Source: Pseudomonas oryzagri
Lineage (GTDB): Bacteria; Pseudomonadota; Gammaproteobacteria; Pseudomonadales; Pseudomonadaceae
Assembly (NCBI RefSeq): GCF_020831405.1
Contig: NZ_JAJHPU010000041.1
Span: 124,001 to 188,000 of the forward strand
Reading direction: 5' to 3'
DNA length: 64,000 nt
How positions within the stretch are numbered: the stretch's first letter is position 1; every line of letters begins with the position of its first letter. This document shows, piece by piece, positions 16,689 through 25,401 of the stretch. The position numbers and the translations under genes were made by a program. Below the pieces are notes generated by a model. It was not told the origin of the DNA and did not search any database. It worked only from the letters and a program-made list of their open reading frames with translations.

Positions 16689-18443
16689 GTGGCTCTGACC
16701 GTCCTCGGCCTTTCCGGCGCCCTCAGCCATGACCCGTCCGCCGCGCTGTACATCGACGGCAAGCTGATCGCCGCCGTCGAAGAAGAGCGCTTCGTGCGCG
16801 ACAAGCACGCGAAGAACCGCATGCCCTACGAGTCGGCCAAGTTCTGCCTGGAACAGGCCGGCATCAAGCCGGAAGACGTCGACGTGGTGGCCATCCCCTT
16901 CGCGCCGATCAGCATCTTCGACAAGGCGCGCTGGCAGTACGCCAAGCGCTACGCCTACGCCCCGGACCGCGCGCTGGACGCCATCCTGTTCGGCAATCGT
17001 CGCTATCACCGCTACAAGAAGCGCATCCAGTGGTGCCTGCAGCAGCTCGGTTTCGACCTCAAGAAGGTCAAGATCGAGCCGGTCGAGCACCACCTGGCCC
17101 ACGCCGCCAGCGCCTACCTCTGCTCGGGCTTCACCGAGAAGACCGCGATCCTGGGCATCGACGGCAAGGGCGAGTACGCCACCACCTTCTTCGGCTGGGG
17201 CGAGAACGGCAAGATCCACAAGATCAAGGAATTCTACGACCCGGATTCGCTGGGCGGCCTGTACGGCGCGATCACCGAATACCTCGGCTTCGAGATGCTC
17301 GACGGCGAGTTCAAGGTGATGGGCATGGCGCCCTACGGCGACGCCGCCAAGTACGATTTCTCGCGGCTGGCCAAGTTCGAGAACGGCGAGCTGACGATCA
17401 ACACCGAGTACGCCAACGTCATCGGCTTCCGCCGCTACAAGGAAAAGGGCAAGGGCTACTACTTCTCGCCCAAGCTGATCGAGTGGCTGGGTCCCAAACG
17501 CGAGGGCGACATCGCCGACGATCCCTACATCCACTACGCCGCCAGCATGCAGGCGCTGTTCGAGAAGCTGGCGCTTGAGATGATGGACCACTACCTGGGC
17601 GACATCATCCGCCAGACCGGCAAGATCGCCTTTGCCGGCGGCTGCGCGCTGAACGTCAAGCTCAACCAGAAGATCATCGCCCGCGACGAGGTCAAGGAGC
17701 TGTTCGTCCAGCCGGCCTCGGGCGATGCCGGCACCGCGGTCGGCGCCGCCGCCTACGTGTCGGTTGCCCGCGGCGTGCCGGTGGAGAAGATGGAGCACGT
17801 CTACCTCGGCCCCGCCTACTCCAACGAGGACGTGATCGCCGCCTGCGCCCGTCATCCCAACGCGCCCAAGTGGAAGCGCATCGACAACACCGCCCAACGC
17901 ATCGCCAAGGTCATGGTCGACGGCAACCCGGTGGCCTGGTTCCAGGGTCGCATGGAGTTCGGCCCGCGCGCCCTCGGTGGGCGCTCGATCATCGGCTGCC
18001 CGAGCGCGGCCGGCGTCGCCGACCGCATCAACGAGCAGATCAAGTTCCGCGAGCGCTGGAGGCCGTTCTGCCCGTCGATGCTGGATACCGTGGCGCCCAA
18101 GATGCTCAAGGTCGACCATCCGAGCCCGTTCATGACCTTCACCTTCGAGGTCAACGAGGAGTGGAAGGACCGCGTGCCGGAAGTGGTCCACGAGGACGGC
18201 ACCTCGCGCGCCCAGGTGCTCGAGCGCCGCCACAACCCGCGCTGGTACGAGCTGATGCTGGAGCTGGAGAAGCTCACCGGCAACGGCGTGTCGCTGAACA
18301 CCTCGCTCAACCGCCGCGGCGAGCCGATGGTCTGCTCGCCGACCGACGCGCTGAACATGTTCTACGGCTCGGACCTGCGCTACCTGATCATGGAAGACGT
18401 GCTGGTGGTGAAGGACGGGATGGACTGGTATGACGCCGTCTGA
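16689..18443 (+). CDS. wapO: LPS core O-carbamoyltransferase WapO
   Basis: This is a NodU/CmcH-family enzyme that transfers a carbamoyl group from carbamoyl phosphate; in P. aeruginosa WapO modifies heptose II. The 584-aa protein begins LTVLGLSGALSHDPSAALY. It has the metal/nucleotide-site histidines in EHHLAHAASAY (about 136-146), the second-half motif GGCALNVKLNQ and the C-terminal NTSLNRRGEPMVCSP. Translation starts at GTG, with GAGGGAA nine bases upstream. The 3' end overlaps the next glycosyltransferase by 14 bases, so the core operon continues unbroken. Confidence 0.93.
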   Translation: MALTVLGLSGALSHDPSAALYIDGKLIAAVEEERFVRDKHAKNRMPYESAKFCLEQAGIKPEDVDVVAIPFAPISIFDKARWQYAKRYAYAPDRALDAILFGNRRYHRYKKRIQWCLQQLGFDLKKVKIEPVEHHLAHAASAYLCSGFTEKTAILGIDGKGEYATTFFGWGENGKIHKIKEFYDPDSLGGLYGAITEYLGFEMLDGEFKVMGMAPYGDAAKYDFSRLAKFENGELTINTEYANVIGFRRYKEKGKGYYFSPKLIEWLGPKREGDIADDPYIHYAASMQALFEKLALEMMDHYLGDIIRQTGKIAFAGGCALNVKLNQKIIARDEVKELFVQPASGDAGTAVGAAAYVSVARGVPVEKMEHVYLGPAYSNEDVIAACARHPNAPKWKRIDNTAQRIAKVMVDGNPVAWFQGRMEFGPRALGGRSIIGCPSAAGVADRINEQIKFRERWRPFCPSMLDTVAPKMLKVDHPSPFMTFTFEVNEEWKDRVPEVVHEDGTSRAQVLERRHNPRWYELMLELEKLTGNGVSLNTSLNRRGEPMVCSPTDALNMFYGSDLRYLIMEDVLVVKDGMDWYDAV

Positions 18444-19554
18444 GGCGCCGGCCGCCGCCCAGCCGTGGGTGCTGCAATTCTGCCACGGCTACGACGGCCC
18501 CTTCCTGGATTGCGCGCGGCAGTACGCCGCGCTGTTCCAGGGCACGTCCTACAAGGTGTGTACCGTCTACCTGACCGGTGAACCGAGCGCCGCGGTCGAG
18601 CGCGGCTCGGCCTCCGACGAGGTGATCTTCCTCGGCTACGACAGCAAGGCCGTGCGCGGCCTCAAGCTCGGCGCCATGCGCCGGCTGCGCGAGATCGTCG
18701 CCGGCCGCGATTTCCGCCTGTGCATCGCCCACCGTTTCAAGCCGATCTACATCGCCCTGCTGGCCACCCGCCTGCCGGTGATCGGCGTGCACCACGCCTT
18801 CGGCGTCTACAGCCGGCCGATGCGCCGCTGGTTCATCAACCGCTTCCGCTCCCGCCTGCTGCTGCTGGGCGTGTCCAACGCGGTGCGCGACGAGATGCGC
18901 GCCCAGTTGCCGGGCTGGGAGGCGCAGCGCATCGAAACCCTGTACAACCGTATCGACATCGCCGCGGTGCAGGCCGAGCAGGTTTCCCGTGCTGTCGCCC
19001 GGGAGGCGCTGGGCCTGCCGCAGGACGCCTGGGTGGTCGGCAACGTCGGCCGCCTGCATCCGGACAAGGACCAGGCCACCCTGATCCGCGGTTTCGCCCA
19101 GGCGCTGCCGCAGCTGCCGGCCGGCAGCCTGCTGGCGATCATGGGCAGCGGGCGCCTGGAGCAGTCGCTCAGGCAGCTGGCGAACGAACTGGAGGTCGCC
19201 GATCGGGTGCGCTTTCTCGGCCAGGTGCCGCAGGGCCGCCGCTACTTCAAGGCCTTCGACGTGTTCGCCCTGAGCTCCGACCACGAGCCGTTCGGCATGG
19301 TGCTGCTGGAGGCGCTGGCCGCCGGCGTGCCGCTGATCGGCACGGACTGCGGAGGCGGTCGCGAGGTGGTCGAGGGCCTGGGCGGATTGTTTCCCCTGGG
19401 CGATGCGCCGGCGCTGGCGCGCGAACTGGTGGCGCGGGTCCGGGCGGATCGCCCTGAGCTGGAGCGCCGGCTGCGCGAGCGCTTCAGCGACGAGGCGGCG
19501 CGGGCGGCCTTCCGGGCCTTGCCGCTGCTGCGTACCTGGCAGGTCAACGGATAG
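18430..19554 (+). CDS. wapH: Core glycosyltransferase family 4 (WapH-like)
   Basis: The 374-aa GT4 protein has the donor-binding region VGNVGRLHPDKDQATLI and the E-x7-E type segment DHEPFGMVLLEALAAGVPLIG. There is no signal peptide, so it acts on the growing core at the inner face of the membrane. It follows wapO with a 14-base overlap, the position of wapH, which adds an outer-core glucose in P. aeruginosa. The symbol rests on this synteny and fold rather than on a specific motif. A small GC hairpin (CCCCGG / CCGGGG) follows the stop. Confidence 0.82.
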   Translation: MTPSEAPAAAQPWVLQFCHGYDGPFLDCARQYAALFQGTSYKVCTVYLTGEPSAAVERGSASDEVIFLGYDSKAVRGLKLGAMRRLREIVAGRDFRLCIAHRFKPIYIALLATRLPVIGVHHAFGVYSRPMRRWFINRFRSRLLLLGVSNAVRDEMRAQLPGWEAQRIETLYNRIDIAAVQAEQVSRAVAREALGLPQDAWVVGNVGRLHPDKDQATLIRGFAQALPQLPAGSLLAIMGSGRLEQSLRQLANELEVADRVRFLGQVPQGRRYFKAFDVFALSSDHEPFGMVLLEALAAGVPLIGTDCGGGREVVEGLGGLFPLGDAPALARELVARVRADRPELERRLRERFSDEAARAAFRALPLLRTWQVNG

Positions 19555-19634
19555 CCCCGGTCGCGCCGGGGGAACTTCACGAGCATCCACCGCAGCGCGG
19601 GCGATCGCGAGGCGGTTTCGACTACGGGGTCGGC

Positions 19635-20591
19635 ATGAAAGTCCTCTTGTTGGTACAGAAAGAGCAGCGGGTCATTCTCGACCGCTTGTACGAGGGCATT
19701 GCGGCGCACTGCGACTGCGAGCTGCGCTGGCTCGACCGCTATGAGCAGGTCGATCTGCAAGGTTATTTCCGCCGTTCGGTGGACGTCGACCGCTACGCGC
19801 GCATCGTCTTCTTCCTGCGCTTCAAGCAGGAGATCCGCCAGGTCGCCTTTATCCGCAGCGTGCCCAATCTGGTGATCCTCGAACACGACGCCTACCAGAA
19901 CTACATCCCCTGCAAGTACACCGGCAAGTTCAGCGCCCACTACCGGCGCCTGCCCTGGGCGCGGGTGATCAGCTCGGGCGCGGTGGTCGCCGAGCGCCTG
20001 CGCGAGGAGGGCGTCGACGCGGTCTTCGTGCCCAAGGGCTACGACCAGACCCTGTTGCGCGACCTGGGCCGCGAGCGGGATATCGAGCTGGCCTTCGTCG
20101 GCAGCACCCAGAGCGGCGCCTACAGCGCGCGCAAGGCGCTGCTGGACGAACTGGCCGCCGTGGAGAACCTGGTGGTGACCCGCACCAACTCCGGGGACGA
20201 CTATCTCAACACCCTCAACCGCATCCGCTTCTTCGTCAGCGCCGATGTCGGCATGGGCGAGTACATGATCAAGAATTTCGAGGCCATGGCCTGCGGCTGC
20301 GTATTGCTGGCCTACGACCAGGGCGAGGCGGAGAACCGCGCCTTGGGCTTCGTGGACATGCACAACCTAGTGCTCTACCGCGATGTCGGCGAACTGCGCG
20401 ACAAGCTGGCCCGGCTGCGCGCCGAGCCCGAGCTGGCGGCGCGCATCGCGGCGGCCGGCAAGGCGCTGGTCGAGCGCGAATACAGCTTCGCGCGGATCGG
20501 CCAGCGCATCGCCCAGGCCCTCGAAGCGCCGTTGCGCCCGCATCCGCCGCTGGGCTGGCTGGAACGGCTGCGTCTCAAGGTGGGCATCTGA
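19635..20591 (+). CDS. Putative CgeB-like glycosyltransferase
   Basis: The 318-aa protein starts MKVLLLVQKEQRVILDRLY and contains a GT-B-like C-terminal half with FVGSTQSGAYSARKALLDEL and MIKNFEAMACGCVLLAYD. The latter matches the family 1_2/CgeB group in which the conserved acidic residue precedes AMACG. A role in the outer core or a strain-specific sugar branch is inferred from position. It is followed without a gap by a DUF6625-like gene. I do not recognise it as one of the conserved P. aeruginosa core genes. Confidence 0.75.
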   Translation: MKVLLLVQKEQRVILDRLYEGIAAHCDCELRWLDRYEQVDLQGYFRRSVDVDRYARIVFFLRFKQEIRQVAFIRSVPNLVILEHDAYQNYIPCKYTGKFSAHYRRLPWARVISSGAVVAERLREEGVDAVFVPKGYDQTLLRDLGRERDIELAFVGSTQSGAYSARKALLDELAAVENLVVTRTNSGDDYLNTLNRIRFFVSADVGMGEYMIKNFEAMACGCVLLAYDQGEAENRALGFVDMHNLVLYRDVGELRDKLARLRAEPELAARIAAAGKALVEREYSFARIGQRIAQALEAPLRPHPPLGWLERLRLKVGI

Positions 20592-21464
20592 ATGGCCGCG
20601 CCGCGTATCCGCCTGCTGATCCCCTATTTCGGCCGTTGGCCGTTCTGGATGCCGTTCTTCCTCGAGAGCTGCCGGTACAACCCCGACATCGACTGGCTGT
20701 TCTTCAGCGACTGCGGGGTGCCGGCTGATCTGCCGGCCAACGTGACGATCGAGCCGATGACCTTCGCCGCCTATTGCCAGCTGGTCAGCGAACGCCTGGG
20801 CATCGCCTTCCAGCCGCAGAGCCCGTACAAGCTCTGCGATATCAAGCCGGCGCTGGGGCATATCCACGCCGATCGCCTCGACGGTTTCGACTTCTGGGGC
20901 TTCAGCGACATCGATCTGGTCTATGGCGACCTGCGCGCCTACTTCACCGCCGAGCGGCTGGCGCGTTTCGACCTGTTGTCCACCCACGCGCGGCGCATTT
21001 CCGGCCATCTGTGCCTGCTGCGCAACACCCCGCGCATGCGCGAGGCGTTCATGCAGGTGGCGGGCTGGCGGCAGGCTTTCCAGCAGACCGAGCACCTCGC
21101 CTTCGACGAGGGCGCCTTCAGTCGCCTGTTCATCCGCCGCAAGAACTGGCCGGCGGGCCTGCGCCGGCTGGTGGATCTGGGCAATCCGTGGCGGCGCTGC
21201 AGCGAGTTCGTCGAGGCGTTCAGTACCCCGGGGGCGCGCGTGCCCTGGCTGGATGGCGGCTTCGATTTTCCCGCCTGCTGGACCTGGTGCGAGGGGCGCC
21301 TGACCAACGAGCGCGACGGCGCGCGCGAGTTTCCGTACTTTCATTTCATCACCTGGAAAGGCGACGCCTGGCCGGCATGCCCTCCGGAAACCCTGGTGCC
21401 GTCGCCGGCGCTGGCCGCGCAGCGCGCCTGGCGCATCACCGCACAGGGGTTCCGTGGCGCATAG
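20592..21464 (+). CDS. DUF6625-like putative glycosyltransferase
   Basis: The 290-aa protein has the form of a GT-A enzyme: IRLLIPYFGRWPFWMPFFLESC at the N-terminus, the SPYKLCDIKPALG segment (about 77-89) and an acidic motif WGFSDIDLVYGDLRAYF (about 98-114) that looks like a nucleotide-sugar/metal site. Late aromatic residues (FDFPACWTWCEGRL, PYFHFITWKGD) are typical of this uncharacterised family. The ATG follows the preceding stop with no gap, so the pair are co-expressed. Substrate is unknown; attachment to LPS core is inferred from the neighbours. Confidence 0.7.
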   Translation: MAAPRIRLLIPYFGRWPFWMPFFLESCRYNPDIDWLFFSDCGVPADLPANVTIEPMTFAAYCQLVSERLGIAFQPQSPYKLCDIKPALGHIHADRLDGFDFWGFSDIDLVYGDLRAYFTAERLARFDLLSTHARRISGHLCLLRNTPRMREAFMQVAGWRQAFQQTEHLAFDEGAFSRLFIRRKNWPAGLRRLVDLGNPWRRCSEFVEAFSTPGARVPWLDGGFDFPACWTWCEGRLTNERDGAREFPYFHFITWKGDAWPACPPETLVPSPALAAQRAWRITAQGFRGA

Positions 21465-21530
21465 CGCCCGGCGTCCTTGGTTGTGCGGCTACCCGGCACG
21501 AGCCGGGCTCGATCGACTGGAGAAGCAACC

Positions 21531-22643
21531 TTGAGTGTCACCAATGTCGTCTGGTCCGGCGGCCAGGCCTACGCCTCCATCCACAAGGTCCACGGACAGA
21601 TCCTGGCGCTGATCGGCGGCCGGGAAAAAGTCCGTACCTGGGTGCTGCAGGGAAGTGGCGAAGGGCTGGGCGCGGCGGCGGGCGACATTAAGGAATGGGG
21701 GATGGCCACTGCGCAGCTGAAGGGTCGTGGCTTGTGGCGTCTTTGCCTGCCCATAGTGCGCAGCCGCCTGCGCCGCAAGTTGCAGGAGGAGGCCGCGAGG
21801 GTCCTGCTGCTGGACGGCATCGGCGTCGCCCGGCTATGTGTGCCCCTGCTGAACGACTTGCCGGATGTGCGGGCCCTGGTGGTCTTCCATGGCGTGACCC
21901 GGCTGCGCCCAGCCGATATCCGCCTGTTGCGGCGCTTCCCGGCAGACCGTCTGCAGCTGGTCGCGGTTTCCGCCGCCCTGGCCGCATCCCTGCACAAGCA
22001 ACTGGAGCGCCCGGTCATCGCCTTGCGCACCGCCATCGATCCGCAACAGTTCCAAAGCGCCCTGCTCGACGGCGCGGCGGCGCGCCAAGCGCTGCAGGCG
22101 CCGGCGGCGGAGAGCCCGCTGCTGGGCGCGGTGGGGCGTCTGGTGCCCGAGAAGGGCTACGCCACCTTGCTCGAGGCGCTGGCGCTGCTGGTCGGCAAGG
22201 GCATCAGGCTGCACTTGGTCATCGTCGGCGAAGGCGAGCAGCGGCCGGTGCTGGAGGCGAAGATTCGCCAGCTCGGTCTGGCCGGCCATGTCACCCTGGC
22301 CGGCCATCGCGCCGATGTCGCCCGCTTGTACCGGGCCTTCGACCTCATGCTCACGCCCTCGCGCAACGAGGGGCTGGGGCTGGTGGTGCAGGAAGCCGTG
22401 ATGGCGGGCGTGCCGGTGGTGTGCAGCGATCTGCCGGTGTTCGTCGAGCAGATCGGCGCGGCTGGCGTTTATCTCGCCCCCGACGACGTGGCCGGCTGGG
22501 CCGCCGCCATCGAGCGGGTGCTGGCCGAGGGCGGGGCGAGCCTCGCCGCCCGCCAGTACCGCGAGCTGGCGCCGGAGCAGGCGTGGGAGGCGTTCTGTCG
22601 CGGTTACCGGGCGCTGCTGGCGGCCGATTCGATCAGGACCTGA
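21531..22643 (+). CDS. Glycosyltransferase family 4 (LPS core)
   Basis: The 370-aa protein has a clear GT4 C-terminal half: GAVGRLVPEKGYATLLEALA, the loop SRNEGLGLVVQEAVMAGVPVVCS with the E-x7-E pair, and a terminal region typical of the family. The best start is TTG at 21531, with GGAG nine bases upstream; the in-frame ATG at 21477 has no ribosome-binding site and adds a basic stretch unlike the family. Its 3' end overlaps the convergent kinase-like gene by 40 bases. In P. aeruginosa the corresponding stretch holds ssg and wapR, but identity with either is not shown. Confidence 0.78.
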   Translation: MSVTNVVWSGGQAYASIHKVHGQILALIGGREKVRTWVLQGSGEGLGAAAGDIKEWGMATAQLKGRGLWRLCLPIVRSRLRRKLQEEAARVLLLDGIGVARLCVPLLNDLPDVRALVVFHGVTRLRPADIRLLRRFPADRLQLVAVSAALAASLHKQLERPVIALRTAIDPQQFQSALLDGAAARQALQAPAAESPLLGAVGRLVPEKGYATLLEALALLVGKGIRLHLVIVGEGEQRPVLEAKIRQLGLAGHVTLAGHRADVARLYRAFDLMLTPSRNEGLGLVVQEAVMAGVPVVCSDLPVFVEQIGAAGVYLAPDDVAGWAAAIERVLAEGGASLAARQYRELAPEQAWEAFCRGYRALLAADSIRT

Positions 22644-23227
22644 TGCAGGCGGGCGGCGGGGAAATCCCGGTCCAGGCCCTCGCGTTTCAGGTAGCGGTCG
22701 AAGTGCCCGAGGTTGCGCCTGACCAGGCGGGCCGGCAGGGCCTTGCGCAGAAAACGCATGTCGGAAAGGTCGATCAGGCCCAGCGTGCCCGCGGGGGTGC
22801 GGATGATGTTGCCCAGATGCAGCGAGCGGAAGTAGACGCCCTTGCGATGCAGTTCGCCGATGAAGTCGGCCAGCAGGGCGAAGGTGTCGTCCCAGCGAAA
22901 GTCCGGCTGGCGCGCCAGGTGCGACAGCGATTCCCCCGGTAGCGGGCTGTAGAGCACCGCGGTGGTGCGCTGGTCGTCTAGCACATGGAGCGCCTGCACC
23001 GCGAGCGTGGGGATGCCGAGGCGCTGCAGGCGCGCGGCGTTGTCGGCGAAGCGCTGGGAGTACGGGCGCCACAGCGCGGACGACAGCCAGCGCTTGCGGC
23101 GGAACAGCTTGAGGAACAGGCCGTTCTCGAGGTGCAGCACCTTGGGACCGAAAGCGTCGGCCTCGAGGATCTTGGCATTGGCTGCCAACTGCTCGAAGTC
23201 GCTCTGGCTGAGTCGGGTCATACGCAT
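22604..23227 (-). CDS. LPS kinase-like protein lacking the catalytic Asp
   Basis: The 207-aa product resembles the small BUD32/LPS-kinase proteins found beside msbA in pseudomonads. It has an N-lobe segment LHLENGLFLKLFRRKRW with a candidate ATP lysine, and a C-lobe with VYFRSLHLGNIIRTP and LGLIDLSDMRFL. The usual catalytic aspartate of HxDLHxxN is replaced by serine, while the later Asn and the IDLSD acidic pair are kept. I start it at ATG 23227, with another ATG two codons later; the longer upstream frame runs into the msbA start. Transcribed divergently from msbA, it converges on and overlaps the preceding glycosyltransferase by 40 bases. Confidence 0.8.
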   Translation of the reverse strand: MRMTRLSQSDFEQLAANAKILEADAFGPKVLHLENGLFLKLFRRKRWLSSALWRPYSQRFADNAARLQRLGIPTLAVQALHVLDDQRTTAVLYSPLPGESLSHLARQPDFRWDDTFALLADFIGELHRKGVYFRSLHLGNIIRTPAGTLGLIDLSDMRFLRKALPARLVRRNLGHFDRYLKREGLDRDFPAARLHQVLIESAASSAR

Positions 23228-23448
23228 CTGCAATGGGCCTGGTCGGAAGAAATCGGCGGTGAAAACGGCGCCATCATGCCGAAACCGCGCCCATCTGTCA
23301 TTGTTTGCCCAAGGCGGCGCGACGCCTTGCCGCGCCGCTGGCGCAGGCTGTAGCGCTGTCGGGGCATGTGGCGAGGTCGCCTGTCGAGGGCGAAAAGGGC
23401 GCCTGTGGTAACATGTCGGCCCCTTCGGACTCTCGAGTTTCCCCCTCC

Positions 23449-25251
23449 ATGAGTGGCACTGCTCAGGAGGCTGGCAAGGCATCCAGCCTCAAGATCTATC
23501 TCCGTCTGCTGTCCTACGTGAAGCCCTACATCGGCTACTTCGCGACCAGCATCCTCGGCTACGTGATCTTCGCCTCCACCCAGCCGATGATGGCGGGAAT
23601 CCTCAAGTACTTCGTCGATGGCCTGACCAACCCTGAAGCCGCGCTGTTCCCCGGCGTCGAATGGCTGGCCGATCTGCCGCTGCTGTATGCCGTGCCCATC
23701 CTGATCGTGCTGATCGCCGCCTGGCAGGGCGTGGGCTCGTTCCTCGGCAACTACTTCCTCGCCCGGGTCTCCCTCGGCCTGGTGCACGACCTGCGGGTGG
23801 CGCTGTTCAACAGCCTGCTGACCCTGCCCAACCGCTACTACGACCAGCACAACTCCGGGCACCTGATCTCGCGGATCACCTTCAACGTCACCATGGTCAC
23901 CAGCGCGGCGACCGACGCCATCAAGGTGGTGATCCGCGAGGGCCTGACGGTGGTATTCCTGTTCGGCTACCTGCTGTGGATGAACTGGAAGCTGACCCTG
24001 GTGATGCTCGCCATCCTGCCGCTGATCGCCCTGATGGTGACCAGCGCCAGCCGCAAGTTCCGCAAGCAGAGCAAGAAGATCCAGGTGGCGATGGGCGACG
24101 TCACCCACGTCGCCTCGGAAACCATCCAGGGCTACCGGGTGGTGCGCAGCTTCGGCGGCGAAGCGTACGAGCAAGCACGCTTCCTGCATGCCAGCCAGAG
24201 CAACACCGACAAGCAGCTGGGCATGATCAAGACCTCGGCGGTCTACACCCCGACCCTGCAGCTGCTGATCTACAGCGCCATGGGCGCGCTGATGTTCCTC
24301 GTCCTGTTCCTGCGCGGCGATGCCTCGGCGGGCGATCTGGTCGCCTACATCACCGCCGCCGGCCTGCTGCCCAAGCCGATCCGCCAGCTCTCCGAGGTCA
24401 GCGCCAACGTGCAGAAGGGCCTGGCCGCCGCCGACAGCATCTTCGAGCAGCTCGACGAGGCGCCGGAGGTCGACAACGGCACGGTCGAGCGCCAGCGGGT
24501 CAGCGGCCGCCTGGAGGTGAAGAACCTCAGCTTCGTCTACCCGGGCACCGACAAGCAGGTGCTGCACGAGGTCAGCTTCAGCGTCGAGCCAGGACAGATG
24601 GTGGCGCTGGTCGGCCGTTCCGGCAGCGGCAAGTCGACCCTGGCCAACCTGATCCCGCGCTTCTACCACCACGACCAGGGGCAGATCCTGCTCGACGGCG
24701 TCGAGGTCGAGGACTACGCCCTGCGCAACCTGCGCCGCCACATCGCTCTGGTCAGCCAGCAGGTGACCCTGTTCAACGACAGCGTGGCCAACAACATCGC
24801 CTATGGCGACCTGGCCGGGGCGCCGCGCGAGGCCATCGAGCAGGCCGCCCAGGACGCCTTCGCCAAGGAATTCATCGACCGCCTGCCGCAGGGCTTCGAC
24901 ACCGAGGTCGGCGAGAACGGCGTGCTGCTCTCCGGCGGCCAGCGCCAGCGTCTGGCCATCGCCCGCGCGCTGCTCAAGGATGCGCCGCTGCTGATCCTCG
25001 ACGAGGCCACCTCGGCGCTGGACACCGAGTCCGAGCGGCACATCCAGGCGGCGTTGGACCGGGTCATGCAGGGGCGCACCACCCTGGTGATCGCCCACCG
25101 CCTGTCGACCATCGAACGCGCCGACCTGATCCTGGTGATGGACCAGGGGCGCATCGTCGAGCGCGGCAGCCACGCCGAACTGCTGGCGCAGCAGGGCCAC
25201 TATGCGCGGCTGCACGCCATGGGCCTGGAAGAGGGCAGCGAAATCGCCTGA
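23449..25251 (+). CDS. msbA: Lipid A export ABC transporter MsbA
   Basis: MsbA is an inner-membrane homodimer that flips core-lipid A to the periplasmic leaflet using ATP. The 600-aa protein has an N-terminal six-helix exporter domain (about 20-310) and a C-terminal ATPase: Walker A GRSGSGKST, signature LSGGQRQR, Walker B LLILDEATSALD and switch IAHRLSTI. I chose ATG 23449 (MSGTAQEAGKASSLKIY) because it gives the usual N-terminus and length; an ATG at 23413 would add 12 residues, and neither has a strong Shine-Dalgarno sequence. hldE lies 150 bases downstream, as in P. aeruginosa. Confidence 0.96.
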   Translation: MSGTAQEAGKASSLKIYLRLLSYVKPYIGYFATSILGYVIFASTQPMMAGILKYFVDGLTNPEAALFPGVEWLADLPLLYAVPILIVLIAAWQGVGSFLGNYFLARVSLGLVHDLRVALFNSLLTLPNRYYDQHNSGHLISRITFNVTMVTSAATDAIKVVIREGLTVVFLFGYLLWMNWKLTLVMLAILPLIALMVTSASRKFRKQSKKIQVAMGDVTHVASETIQGYRVVRSFGGEAYEQARFLHASQSNTDKQLGMIKTSAVYTPTLQLLIYSAMGALMFLVLFLRGDASAGDLVAYITAAGLLPKPIRQLSEVSANVQKGLAAADSIFEQLDEAPEVDNGTVERQRVSGRLEVKNLSFVYPGTDKQVLHEVSFSVEPGQMVALVGRSGSGKSTLANLIPRFYHHDQGQILLDGVEVEDYALRNLRRHIALVSQQVTLFNDSVANNIAYGDLAGAPREAIEQAAQDAFAKEFIDRLPQGFDTEVGENGVLLSGGQRQRLAIARALLKDAPLLILDEATSALDTESERHIQAALDRVMQGRTTLVIAHRLSTIERADLILVMDQGRIVERGSHAELLAQQGHYARLHAMGLEEGSEIA

Positions 25252-25401
25252 TGGGGCGCGCGATGCGGGGCGGGCGCCGGCTGGTCCGGCGCCGCTTCGC
25301 GCTCGCCGGGCGGTGCGTCGCCGGCTTCACGATGGCGCGCACGGCGCAGCGGGTGCGGCATGATATGATCCCCGCCGTTTTCTCTTGCCCCCGGAGCACC
25401 C

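Noticed and set aside
19555-19571. CCCCGG/CCGGGG hairpin after wapH as a terminator
   Set aside because: Six-base stem with no T-tract, in very GC-rich DNA where such pairs are common.
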